Below, one piece after another: positions 22,928-30,134 of a DNA stretch of 32,758 nt. The stretch covers positions 1 through 32,758 of the forward strand of contig JABDRL010000303.1 in the NCBI GenBank assembly GCA_013041765.1. Direction: 5' to 3'. This DNA is from Dactylosporangium sp. (GTDB lineage Bacteria > Actinomycetota > Actinomycetes > Mycobacteriales > Micromonosporaceae). The translations under genes and the position numbers were made by a program. Below the pieces are notes generated by a model. The model searched no databases and was not told where the DNA came from. It saw only the letters and a list, made by a program, of their open reading frames with translations. Numbering within the stretch: position 1 is the first letter of the stretch; each line of letters opens with the position of its first letter.

Positions 22928-23935
22928 TCAGATCTGGAATTCCCCGGCGCCGATCGGCGCCGGGGAGACACTCCCGGGAGGCTCGCGGCGGTGCCGGTCC
23001 GCCGACCGGTCGGCCGATGAGCAGCGGACCCCCGACCGCTTGCCCCGGCCGGCATGGTCGACCTGAAGGGTGCTGTGGTGGATGCCGTACTCGTCGTGCA
23101 GGAGACGTTCGAGCCGGTAGCAGACGGCGTGGCAGTCGCACTCCGGGGCGACGAGCACATGGGCCGACAGCGCGGGCTCGCTGGACGTGATCTGCCAGAT
23201 GTGCAGGTCCTGGACTTCGACGACGCCATCGACCGCCGTGAGCGCCGCCCCGACGGCCGGCGGGTGGACGTGCGCTGGGGCGGCCTCCAGAAAGATCCGG
23301 CCGCAGTCGCGGATGAGACCGACCCCGGATTTGATCATGAGGGCGACCACGACCAGCGTTGCGATTCCGTCGGCCCGGGTGAAGCCGGTCAGCAGCATGA
23401 CCAGCCCCGCCGCCGCGGTCGCCGCGAAGGCGAACAGGTCGGTCAGGACGTGCAGGTACGCCCCCTGGACGTTGAGGCTGGTGCGGTTGGCCCGGCCGAT
23501 CGCCTGGACCGCGAGCAGGTTGACGACGACACCGACCAGCGCGGTCACCAGGACGGGCAGGGCGGACACCGGCGGCGGCGCCACGAGTCGCTGGATCGCT
23601 TCGCCGCCGAGCCACGCGCCGAGCACGAGCAGCGTGACACCGTTGACCATCGCTGAGACGATCTCCGCGCGCTTGAGGCCGTAGGTGTACCCATCGCTGG
23701 GCCGCTTGGCGGACAGCCGCATCGCGACCAGGGCCAGCCCGATCGCCCCGGCGTCGGTCAACATGTGGGCGGCGTCCGACAGCAGTGCCAGCGAACCGGA
23801 CAGGAGTCCGACGGCGACTTCGCCGGCCATGAAGGTGCTGATCAGGGCGAGGGCGACCAGCAACCAGCGACGGTCGGAATCCGGGGAGATTTCCGCCAGG
23901 TGGTGATTTCTGCCGTCATGGTGGCCGTGCCCCAT
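22928..23935 (-). CDS. Cation diffusion facilitator (CzcD/ZitB-like) metal exporter
   Basis: 335 residues from ATG 23935, with GGAGG 8 nt upstream; a GTG at 23944 overlaps that site. A His-rich start (MGHGHHDGRNHH) precedes six membrane segments. The metal site motifs are HMLTDAG in helix 2 and HVLTDLFA in helix 5 (HxxxD twice), the Zn/Cd-type CDF pattern. The C-terminal cytoplasmic domain has DLHIWQI and HSTLQVD. CDF proteins export Zn(II) or similar ions in exchange for protons. After HSTLQVDH the protein runs on for about 37 residues of Arg/Ser-rich sequence through two perfect palindromes, one of which looks like its own terminator; this tail is not typical of the family. Confidence 0.93.
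   Translation of the reverse strand: MGHGHHDGRNHHLAEISPDSDRRWLLVALALISTFMAGEVAVGLLSGSLALLSDAAHMLTDAGAIGLALVAMRLSAKRPSDGYTYGLKRAEIVSAMVNGVTLLVLGAWLGGEAIQRLVAPPPVSALPVLVTALVGVVVNLLAVQAIGRANRTSLNVQGAYLHVLTDLFAFAATAAAGLVMLLTGFTRADGIATLVVVALMIKSGVGLIRDCGRIFLEAAPAHVHPPAVGAALTAVDGVVEVQDLHIWQITSSEPALSAHVLVAPECDCHAVCYRLERLLHDEYGIHHSTLQVDHAGRGKRSGVRCSSADRSADRHRREPPGSVSPAPIGAGEFQI
22941..22966 (-). terminator. 26-bp perfect palindrome inside the 3' end of the CDF gene
   Basis: The sequence is self-complementary over all 26 bases, with half-arm TCCCCGGCGCCGA and a GATC centre. It ends 13 bp before the stop on the minus strand. It could act as the CDF terminator even though it lies within the coding frame. 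A second perfect palindrome, GCCGACCGGTCGGC, is at 23001-23014. Confidence 0.55.
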
Positions 23936-23984
23936 CTGCTGCACCTCCAGTCGTCGTCGCCATTGTCCACGCGTGCGGCCACGC

Positions 23985-24000
23985 CCCAGTGACCACTGGG
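23985..24000. promoter_or_regulatory. Operator-like inverted repeat upstream of the CDF gene
   Basis: CCCAGTG (23985-23991) and CACTGGG (23994-24000) are perfect inverted copies with a 2-bp spacer, 50 bp before the CDF start. A related ACCAGTGG lies near 24101. This is a plausible metal-sensor site; the regulator is not in the window. Confidence 0.45.
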
Positions 24001-24148
24001 CATTCTTCCGGACGGGGTATCTCTTCGTGGAACTTCCACGGCGGGGCGGGCGGGCCGGTCCCCGGGTTTCCCGGTCCCCGGCGGGTACCGCCAGCCATTG
24101 ACCAGTGGCTATTGCCTGTCAAGGCGGCTTGTGTTCAAATGGCGAAAT

Positions 24149-24163
24149 CCTAGAAACACTAGG
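24149..24163. promoter_or_regulatory. Small inverted repeat in the LPMO promoter region
   Basis: CCTAG and CTAGG flank AAACA, forming a 15-bp inverted repeat 57 bp before the LPMO start. It lies in the AT-richer part of the region (about 24130-24180). The arms are short, so it may be chance. Confidence 0.25.
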
Positions 24164-24219
24164 GTCCAAAGTCCTTACTTGTGGGGCCTAAGGGGCTCCC
24201 ATGATTTCTGGGGGGCACA

Positions 24220-25320
24220 ATGAAGAGGAATCTGCGGCGGGCGGCGGCGCTGTCCGTTACGACCCTGCTCGCGAGCGGCATCGCGGTGCTCGCCGCGCCG
24301 AGTGGCGCCAGCGCGCACGGCGCCATGATGACGCCCGGGAGCAGGACATATCTGTGCTGGCAGGACGGTTTGACGTCCGCGGGGGCGATCCAGCCCAACA
24401 ACCCGGCCTGCGCGGCGGCGGTCGCGGAGAGCGGCGTCACCGCGCTGTACAACTGGTTCGCCGTGCTGCGCTCCGATGGCGCCGGCCGGACCAGCGGTTT
24501 CATTCCCGACGGGCAGCTGTGCAGCGCTGCGGCGACGGTGTACGACTTCTCCGGGTTCGACCTGGCCCGGGACGACTGGCCGGTGACCCACCTGACCTCC
24601 GGGGCCAGCTTCAACTGGAAGTACAACAACTGGGCGGCCCACCCCGGCACGTTCTCGCTGTACATCACCAAGGACACCTGGAGCCCGACCCGGTCGCTGG
24701 CCTGGTCGGATCTGGAGTCGACGCCGTTCCTCCAGGTGACGAACCCGCCCCAGTCCGGATCGCCCGGCACCGATGACGGCCACTACTACTGGACGGGCGA
24801 CCTGCCCTCCGGCAAGAGCGGCCGGCACCTGGTCTACTCGGTCTGGGCCAGGTCCGACAGCCAGGAAACCTTCTACGGCTGCTCAGACGTGGTCTTCGAC
24901 GGCGGGAACGGCGAGGTGACCGGCGTCGGCGTCGGCGGCCCGACCAGCCCCTCGGCGAGCACGCCCGCCGGGAGCGGCACCGCGAGCGCCACCCCGTCGT
25001 CCGGGAGCACCAACCCGGCCACACCGACGTGCTCCGCGTCCTACGCCATCGCCAGCAGCTGGGAGGGCGGCTTCCAGGGGACGGTCACCGTGACGAACAG
25101 CGGTGCGGCCGCGATCAGCGGCTGGGCCGTGGACTGGACCCTGGCCAGCGGCCAGGATGTCACCCAGGTGTGGAGCGGCACCCTGACCAGGAGCGGTACC
25201 GGCGTCTCGGTCGCGAATGCCACCTGGAACGGGGCGCTCGGCGCGGGTGGGGCGGCTACGTTCGGGTTCATCGGCGCGGGCTCGACGGCGACTCCGGCCA
25301 TGACCTGCACCGCCACCTAG
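24220..25320 (+). CDS. AA10 lytic polysaccharide monooxygenase with C-terminal CBM2
   Basis: 366 residues. The signal peptide ends SGASA, leaving His33 as the mature N-terminus (HGAMMTPGSRTYLCW), as required for the copper histidine brace. The second brace His is H141 in NNWAAHPGTF and the axial Phe is F218 in ETFYGCSDV. The layout with NPACAAAVAESGVTALYNWF resembles C1-oxidising, cellulose-active Streptomyces enzymes of the CelS2 type. A Ser/Thr/Pro linker (about 235-268) precedes a CBM2 (CSASYAIASSWEGGFQGTV, VDWTLASGQ, FGFIG). The enzyme would oxidatively open crystalline cellulose for the GH9 and GH12 enzymes. It is a single-gene unit ended by a perfect hairpin. The purine-rich GGGGGG site is close to the ATG. 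Confidence 0.96.
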   Translation: MKRNLRRAAALSVTTLLASGIAVLAAPSGASAHGAMMTPGSRTYLCWQDGLTSAGAIQPNNPACAAAVAESGVTALYNWFAVLRSDGAGRTSGFIPDGQLCSAAATVYDFSGFDLARDDWPVTHLTSGASFNWKYNNWAAHPGTFSLYITKDTWSPTRSLAWSDLESTPFLQVTNPPQSGSPGTDDGHYYWTGDLPSGKSGRHLVYSVWARSDSQETFYGCSDVVFDGGNGEVTGVGVGGPTSPSASTPAGSGTASATPSSGSTNPATPTCSASYAIASSWEGGFQGTVTVTNSGAAAISGWAVDWTLASGQDVTQVWSGTLTRSGTGVSVANATWNGALGAGGAATFGFIGAGSTATPAMTCTAT

Positions 25321-25324
25321 TCGG

Positions 25325-25364
25325 GAAAGGCCGCATACCGGTGTTTGTTGGTATGCGGCCTTTC
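25325..25364. terminator. Perfect bidirectional hairpin terminator between LPMO and WecG-type genes
   Basis: GAAAGGCCGCATACC (25325-25339) and GGTATGCGGCCTTTC (25350-25364) pair perfectly over 15 bp with a 10-nt loop. The A/T ends give a short U-rich tail in both directions, fitting the convergent genes. Confidence 0.93.
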
Positions 25365-25429
25365 GCCGGGCACTGCCAGAACGCCGCTGGGACCTCGGCT
25401 GGCCCCACCGGGATCCACCGAGGCCCGTC

Positions 25430-26194
25430 CTAGCGGAGGCGTGGAGGGTTGGCCAGGATGCGGGCCGTGAAGGTGGGATTATTGCGCAGGTAGCGCCGCC
25501 ACAGGCGCTTCGGCTCCTTGGCCAGGCGATAGAACCATTCGAGCCCCCGTCGCTGCATCCACGCCGGGGCCTGCGGAATGAGCCCGGCGTGGAAATCGAA
25601 CGCCGCGCCAACGCCGAACATCGCGTTGGCCGACAGCCGCCCGGCGTGGGCCGCCATCCACCGTTCCTGCTTGGGCGTTGACAGCCCGACCCAGACCAGC
25701 TCGGCTCCGGAGGAATTGATCCGGTCGCAGACCGCCGCGTCCTCCTCCTCGGTCAGCGGCCGGAACGGCGGTGAGTAGGTGCCGACGATCCGCAGGCCGG
25801 GAATGCGCGCCGTCAACCGCTGCGCGAGCAGTTCCGGAACGCCCTCGTTGCCGCCGTAGAGGTAGGAGCGCCAGCCCAGCTCCGCGGCCCGGGTGAGGAC
25901 CTCCAGCATGAGGTCGGGACCGTAGACCCGGCTCATCCATCCCGCGCCGGCCTTGCGGCCGGCCCAGACCATCGGCATGCCGTCCGGGGTGGTCATCCCG
26001 GAGTCGTTGTGGATACGCCGGAGTTCGGCGTCCCGCTGCGACTCCATGACACCGTGCACCCCGGTGACACAGACGTAGTGGCGCTCGCCCCGCTCGACCC
26101 AGCGGGAGACCTCGGTGAGAGCCATCGTCATGTTGACTGCGGAGACGCCGACGCCGAGAACGTCGACCCGCTTGATTGCTTCCTGCTCGTCCAT
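25430..26194 (-). CDS. WecG/TagA/CpsF-family glycosyltransferase (GT26)
   Basis: 254 residues from ATG 26194; the open frame extends further upstream, but that part overlaps the epimerase gene. The family pattern is clear: VDVLGVGVSAVNMTMAL at the start, SGMTTPDGMPMVWAGR (substrate-binding Asp), YLYGGNEGV, VGLSTPKQERWM and FGVGAAFDFHAG, ending in LEWFYRLAKEPKRLWRRY. These cytosolic, membrane-associating enzymes transfer a sugar such as ManNAc onto a lipid-linked precursor in surface polysaccharide synthesis. It lies 16 bp downstream of the epimerase gene on the same strand, so the two are probably co-transcribed and act in one glycan pathway. Confidence 0.93.
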   Translation of the reverse strand: MDEQEAIKRVDVLGVGVSAVNMTMALTEVSRWVERGERHYVCVTGVHGVMESQRDAELRRIHNDSGMTTPDGMPMVWAGRKAGAGWMSRVYGPDLMLEVLTRAAELGWRSYLYGGNEGVPELLAQRLTARIPGLRIVGTYSPPFRPLTEEEDAAVCDRINSSGAELVWVGLSTPKQERWMAAHAGRLSANAMFGVGAAFDFHAGLIPQAPAWMQRRGLEWFYRLAKEPKRLWRRYLRNNPTFTARILANPPRLR

Positions 26195-26210
26195 GTTCGA
26201 TGCTCGCCCG

Positions 26211-27206
26211 TCAGTTGGCGAATGGTCGGCCTTCGAGCTGCGCCTTCGCCTGGTCGTAGACCCAGCGGTAGGTCCGCTCCAAGCCGTCGGCCAGCCGGAT
26301 GGACGGTTCCCACCCGAGTTCCTTGCGGATGAGGTCGTTGTCGCTGTTGCGCCCGCGCACGCCGAGCGCACCCGGCACGTGCTTGTACGTGAGCGAGATG
26401 CCCGCGATCTTCTCAACGATCGAGAACAGTCCGTTGATGGTGACCAGCTCCGCCGAGCCGATGTTGATGGGGTCGACGACCTCGCTGCGGGCGAGCATCA
26501 AGGTACCCTTGACGCAGTCGTCGATGTACATGAACGAGCGGGTCTGCTCGCCGTCGCCCCAGATCTCCACCTCGTGGTTGCCGGTCAGGGCCGCTATCGC
26601 GATCTTGCGGCAGGCCGCGGCCGGAGCCTTCTCCCTGCCGCCGGTCCAGGTACCGTTGGGGCCGTAGACGTTGTGGTACCGGGCGATGCGGGTGACCATG
26701 CCAAAGTCTTCCCGGAAATGGCGGGCCAGGCGCTCGCTGAAGAGCTTCTCCCAGCCGTATCCATCCTCTGGCATCGCCGGGTAGGCATCGGCTTCCTTGA
26801 GCGCGACGACGTCGGCGGTGGTCTGCTTGTCCGCGGCGTAGACACAGGCCGAGGAAGAGTAGAAGAACCGGTCGACTCCCGCTTCCTTGGCCGCCACCAG
26901 CATGTGGGTGCTCACCAGCACCGACAGCATGCATTCCGCCTTGTGGAACTCAATGAATCCCATACCACCCATGTCGGCGGCCAGGTTGTAGACCTCACCG
27001 GCTCCCCCGGCGAGCACCTCGCGGCAGCTCTCGATCAGGGAGACGTCTCGGACGAGGCACTCAGCGTTGTGGTGCACCTGATACCAGTCGTCCAGCGGCT
27101 TGCAGTCGACCGCCCGGACGGTCTTTCCCTCGGCGAGCAGGGCCTTGGTGAGGTGCCCTCCGATGAACCCTCCAGCTCCAGTGACGACAGCGTCTACCCT
27201 GGCCAT
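26211..27206 (-). CDS. GDP-mannose 3,5-epimerase-like NAD-dependent sugar epimerase
   Basis: 331 residues from ATG 27206 (GGAGGGAGA upstream). The Rossmann motif is VTGAGGFIGGHL. Several stretches are diagnostic of GDP-mannose 3,5-epimerase rather than of general extended SDRs: NLAADMGGMGFIE, SSSACVYA with the catalytic-type Cys, YGWEKLFSE (Tyr-xxx-Lys), YHNVYGPNGTWTGGREKAPAA, GDGEQTRSFMYIDD and NIGSAELVTIN. That enzyme turns GDP-D-mannose into GDP-L-galactose and GDP-L-gulose. With the WecG-type transferase just downstream, the product probably enters a surface or secreted glycan. Product identity needs biochemistry; the family call is strong. Confidence 0.88.
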   Translation of the reverse strand: MARVDAVVTGAGGFIGGHLTKALLAEGKTVRAVDCKPLDDWYQVHHNAECLVRDVSLIESCREVLAGGAGEVYNLAADMGGMGFIEFHKAECMLSVLVSTHMLVAAKEAGVDRFFYSSSACVYAADKQTTADVVALKEADAYPAMPEDGYGWEKLFSERLARHFREDFGMVTRIARYHNVYGPNGTWTGGREKAPAAACRKIAIAALTGNHEVEIWGDGEQTRSFMYIDDCVKGTLMLARSEVVDPINIGSAELVTINGLFSIVEKIAGISLTYKHVPGALGVRGRNSDNDLIRKELGWEPSIRLADGLERTYRWVYDQAKAQLEGRPFAN

Positions 27207-27245
27207 GGCGTGTCTCCCTCCGCTACAGGTCGCAGGCGATCGGTT

Positions 27246-27261
27246 CAGCCTATACAGGCTG
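27246..27261. promoter_or_regulatory. Inverted repeat upstream of the epimerase gene
   Basis: CAGCCT and AGGCTG are perfect 6-bp arms around ATAC, 39 bp before the epimerase start in the 260-bp divergent region shared with the PP2C gene. It may be an operator or a leader hairpin. No other element was seen in this stretch. Confidence 0.3.
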
Positions 27262-27466
27262 GGCCATGCGTGATGCCGCCGCACAATATCCTGCGCGGTG
27301 TGGACGATTCCCCGCACGGTATGCCAGCGGCCCCAGGCAAGGCCGAGCCGGTTGGCGGATGTTGCCATCTGGTTGAGTCCATCGAGCGAACCCGGCGCGA
27401 CAGCAGACCAGTGCAACACCTAAGTTCATACTCGAAGGCGCAGGAGAAGGAGGCGGGCTAACGACC

Positions 27467-28336
27467 ATGGGGAACGATTCGCCCACCGGCATGGCCGGGC
27501 CGCCGCGGCTGCGGTTCGCCGCGCGTACCGACAAGGGTCTTGTGCGACGGGGTAACCAGGACTCGGCGTATGTCGGCTCGCGGTTACTCGCGGTGGCCGA
27601 CGGCATGGGCGGCATGGCCGCCGGTGATCTCGCAAGCGCCATTGTCATCGCGGCGCTCGCCCCACTGGACGAGGAGCCCTTCCCGGGAGAGCCCTTTCTC
27701 GGCGAGGCCGCCGACGGGGAGTCGGTCGCCGGGGCCGCATTTCCCGGTGCGGTGCTGTCCGGCGCGGCGATCGAGGCGATCCGTTCGGCTGTGGAACGGG
27801 CCAACCTCCGACTGCGGGATGCCGTCGACGCGGAGCCGGCCCGTCGGGGCATGGGGACGACGCTGACGGCTCTGCTGCTGACCGGCAGCGACCTCATCAT
27901 GGTGCACATAGGTGATTCGCGGGCGTATCTCCTTCGAAACGGTGATCTGGTGCAGATCACGCGGGACGACACCTTCGTCCAGATGCTCGTTGACGACGGG
28001 CACATCACGTTGGCGGAGGCCGACACCCATCCCCAGCGTTTCCTGGTGACCAAGGCGTTGCAGGGCTCCGAGACCGCCGCGGAATACGCGGTCTACCCGG
28101 CCCTCCCCGGGGACCGCTACCTGCTGTGCAGCGACGGACTGTCCGGGGTGGTGGACTTCGAGACGCTCCGGGCGACGCTCCGGGACGTCCCGGACCTGGA
28201 CCAGTGCGCCGACCGCCTGGTCGAACTCGCCCTGGCCGGCGGCGGACCGGACAACATCACCGCTGTGGTCACCGACATCGTCGGATACCCCGTCGCCCGC
28301 CAGACACCGGTGATTCTCGGCGCGGCGGCGGGCTAG
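27467..28336 (+). CDS. PP2C-family (PPM) protein Ser/Thr phosphatase, PstP-type catalytic domain
   Basis: 289 residues from ATG 27467 with a purine-rich GGAGAAGGAGG upstream. The PPM metal-binding set is complete: RRGNQDSAYVG, AVADGMGGMAAGD, MGTTLTALLL, HIGDSRAYLLRNGDLVQIT, LLCSDGLSG and GGPDNITAVV. These Asp residues bind the Mn/Mg pair of bacterial phosphatases that reverse Ser/Thr kinase signalling. Unlike actinobacterial PstP it lacks a membrane helix and outer domain, so it is a soluble cytosolic enzyme. An acidic Gly/Ala/Pro-rich insert lies at about residues 65-100. No kinase is adjacent. It ends in a 4-bp overlap with the convergent GGDEF-EAL gene. Confidence 0.94.
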   Translation: MGNDSPTGMAGPPRLRFAARTDKGLVRRGNQDSAYVGSRLLAVADGMGGMAAGDLASAIVIAALAPLDEEPFPGEPFLGEAADGESVAGAAFPGAVLSGAAIEAIRSAVERANLRLRDAVDAEPARRGMGTTLTALLLTGSDLIMVHIGDSRAYLLRNGDLVQITRDDTFVQMLVDDGHITLAEADTHPQRFLVTKALQGSETAAEYAVYPALPGDRYLLCSDGLSGVVDFETLRATLRDVPDLDQCADRLVELALAGGGPDNITAVVTDIVGYPVARQTPVILGAAAG

Positions 28337-29964
28337 GCCGTCTCCGGCTCCGCGGCGCCACCCGGGTCTTCCCGGGGCGGGACAAGACGTTTCAGCGGCG
28401 CGGGACGGCCGAGGTGGAAGCCCTGTCCCCGGTCGACACCCAGCCGGCGGAGCGCCCCGACAAGGGGCTCCCGGTCGACGTACTCGGCGACCGTCGTCAT
28501 CCCGAGACCCGTGGCGGCTCGGACGACCGCGTCGACGAGAACGGCGTCGACCCCACCGGCATCGGCCTGACGCACGAACTCGCCAGCGATCTTCAGGGTG
28601 GTGAACGGCAGGTTCTTGAGATAGACGAAGGAACCGAACCCGGCACCGAAGTCGTCGAGACTGAACCGGCAGCCGGCGGCCCGCAACGTCGACGCCAGCC
28701 GCCGGGCGGCATCGAGATTGCTGATCGCGGTCGTCTCGGTAATCTCCAAACCGAGCCGTCGCGGGTCAATATTCAGGGCTTCCAGCGTCCCCACCACCCA
28801 GTCTCCGAACGCCGCGTCGTCCATGGAACGGCTGGAAACATTGACGTCCAGGCATAGCTCGGTCCGGCTGCTGGCGGGGTGTGCCAGGGCCGTGGTCGCC
28901 TGCTCGATCACCCAGTGGTCGAGTTCCCGGACCAGATCCCCGCGTTCCAGCGTCGGCAGGAAATCGGCGGGCCCCACCTCTGGATGTATGCCGTCCCGCA
29001 GCCTGACCAGCAGCTCATAACTGGTCGTGCGACCCGTTGCCAGGTCGACGATCGGCTGTGCGTCCAGTTCCAGACCTCCGGTGTCCAGCGCCTCCCGGAC
29101 CCTGTGGACGACATTGACCCGGGTCACCGCATGGCGGTACTGCTCCTGGGCGAACAACCGGGCCCGATTGCGCCCGGCGGTCTTCGCCTCGTACAGCCCG
29201 AGATCGGCGTTGGTGAACAGCACCTCGCAGTCCCGCTCGCCGTCCGCGGGTGCGGCTCCGACGCTGAGGGTCACCCGCAGGGTGTCGCCGTAGACGACGA
29301 GCGGGGTGCGAGCCGTGACGTTGCACAGCTCCTCGGCGACGGCCAGGGTCTGCGCGGAATCCCCCTCGGCGAGGACCACGGCGAACTCGTCACCGCCCAG
29401 CCTGCCGAGCACGGCGGTGGGGGGCAGGGTCTCCCGCAGCAGGCGGGCGAGAATGCGCATGACCTCGTCACCGACCGCATGACCGCGGACGTCGTTGATG
29501 TCCTTGAAATTGTCGACATCGATGATGAGCAGGCCGCCCGTGCTGGCGTTGGCGAGCAGGTCGTCGAGCCGGGCGGTGAGGGCGCGCCGGTTCACCAGGC
29601 CGGTCAGGGAATCGTGATCGGCGAGGTAGATCAGCTCTGTCCGCGCCCGATGGATATCGGTGATATCGAATATCTCGTACAGTCGCAGTTCCCGGAAGGG
29701 CTGGCAGTGCACGCGTATCCAGCCGGATCCGGCGGCCCCACCCGGACGGCGGCCCTCCCCGCCGGAAGAACGCGAAATCAGCTCAACGGCCGGCCCTCCC
29801 GGTTGGATGCTCTCGCCCAGCAGCCAGTCCACCGGGCCGTCACCGAGCAGGGCGACCGCTGCCTTGTTCCGCCACACCAGCACCCCGTCGTTGGTCGTCA
29901 GGAGCAGCGCTGTGGAGACGGCGTCGGCAACCTGATCGATCAGTGTGCGCATGTCTGGCTTCAC
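28333..29964 (-). CDS. PAS-GGDEF-EAL cyclic-di-GMP turnover protein
   Basis: 543 residues from GTG 29964 (GGAGG 4 nt upstream); ATG 29952 and upstream ATGs are alternatives. A PAS-like domain (about 10-105: LLLTTNDGVLVWRNKAAVALLG) precedes a GGDEF domain with intact GRLGGDEFAV and no visible RxxD inhibitory site before it. The EAL domain follows, written YELLVRL, and keeps the metal/catalytic residues: Asn in LDVNVSS, Glu in LEITET, DDFGAGFGSF, Lys in LKIAGEFV (the usual KID Asp is Ala), Glu in AEYVD and Gln in RGQGFHLG. Both synthesis and hydrolysis of c-di-GMP are therefore possible. No membrane segments are seen. The stop overlaps the PP2C stop within a shared CTAG, with no terminator between the two. 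Confidence 0.92.
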   Translation of the reverse strand: MKPDMRTLIDQVADAVSTALLLTTNDGVLVWRNKAAVALLGDGPVDWLLGESIQPGGPAVELISRSSGGEGRRPGGAAGSGWIRVHCQPFRELRLYEIFDITDIHRARTELIYLADHDSLTGLVNRRALTARLDDLLANASTGGLLIIDVDNFKDINDVRGHAVGDEVMRILARLLRETLPPTAVLGRLGGDEFAVVLAEGDSAQTLAVAEELCNVTARTPLVVYGDTLRVTLSVGAAPADGERDCEVLFTNADLGLYEAKTAGRNRARLFAQEQYRHAVTRVNVVHRVREALDTGGLELDAQPIVDLATGRTTSYELLVRLRDGIHPEVGPADFLPTLERGDLVRELDHWVIEQATTALAHPASSRTELCLDVNVSSRSMDDAAFGDWVVGTLEALNIDPRRLGLEITETTAISNLDAARRLASTLRAAGCRFSLDDFGAGFGSFVYLKNLPFTTLKIAGEFVRQADAGGVDAVLVDAVVRAATGLGMTTVAEYVDREPLVGALRRLGVDRGQGFHLGRPAPLKRLVPPREDPGGAAEPETA

Positions 29965-30134
29965 GGGGCCTCCAGCGGGTGCTGACCGGGTGAGGCGCTG
30001 GCTGAAAGTTGACCACATCGGAGGGAAGTCCGCTGAGTCTAGCGGGAATGGGCACGAGGGACCCCCAGCCGTTGGTATCGGCTCGGTGTCAGGCCGCTGC
30101 GATTGGAATGCTGCGCGGTGGCACACTTCGATGC

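Noticed and set aside
22476-23066. Plus-strand open frame crossing the GH12-CDF spacer
   Set aside because: It runs through a terminator hairpin and then antisense into the CDF gene, with no ribosome site or domain.
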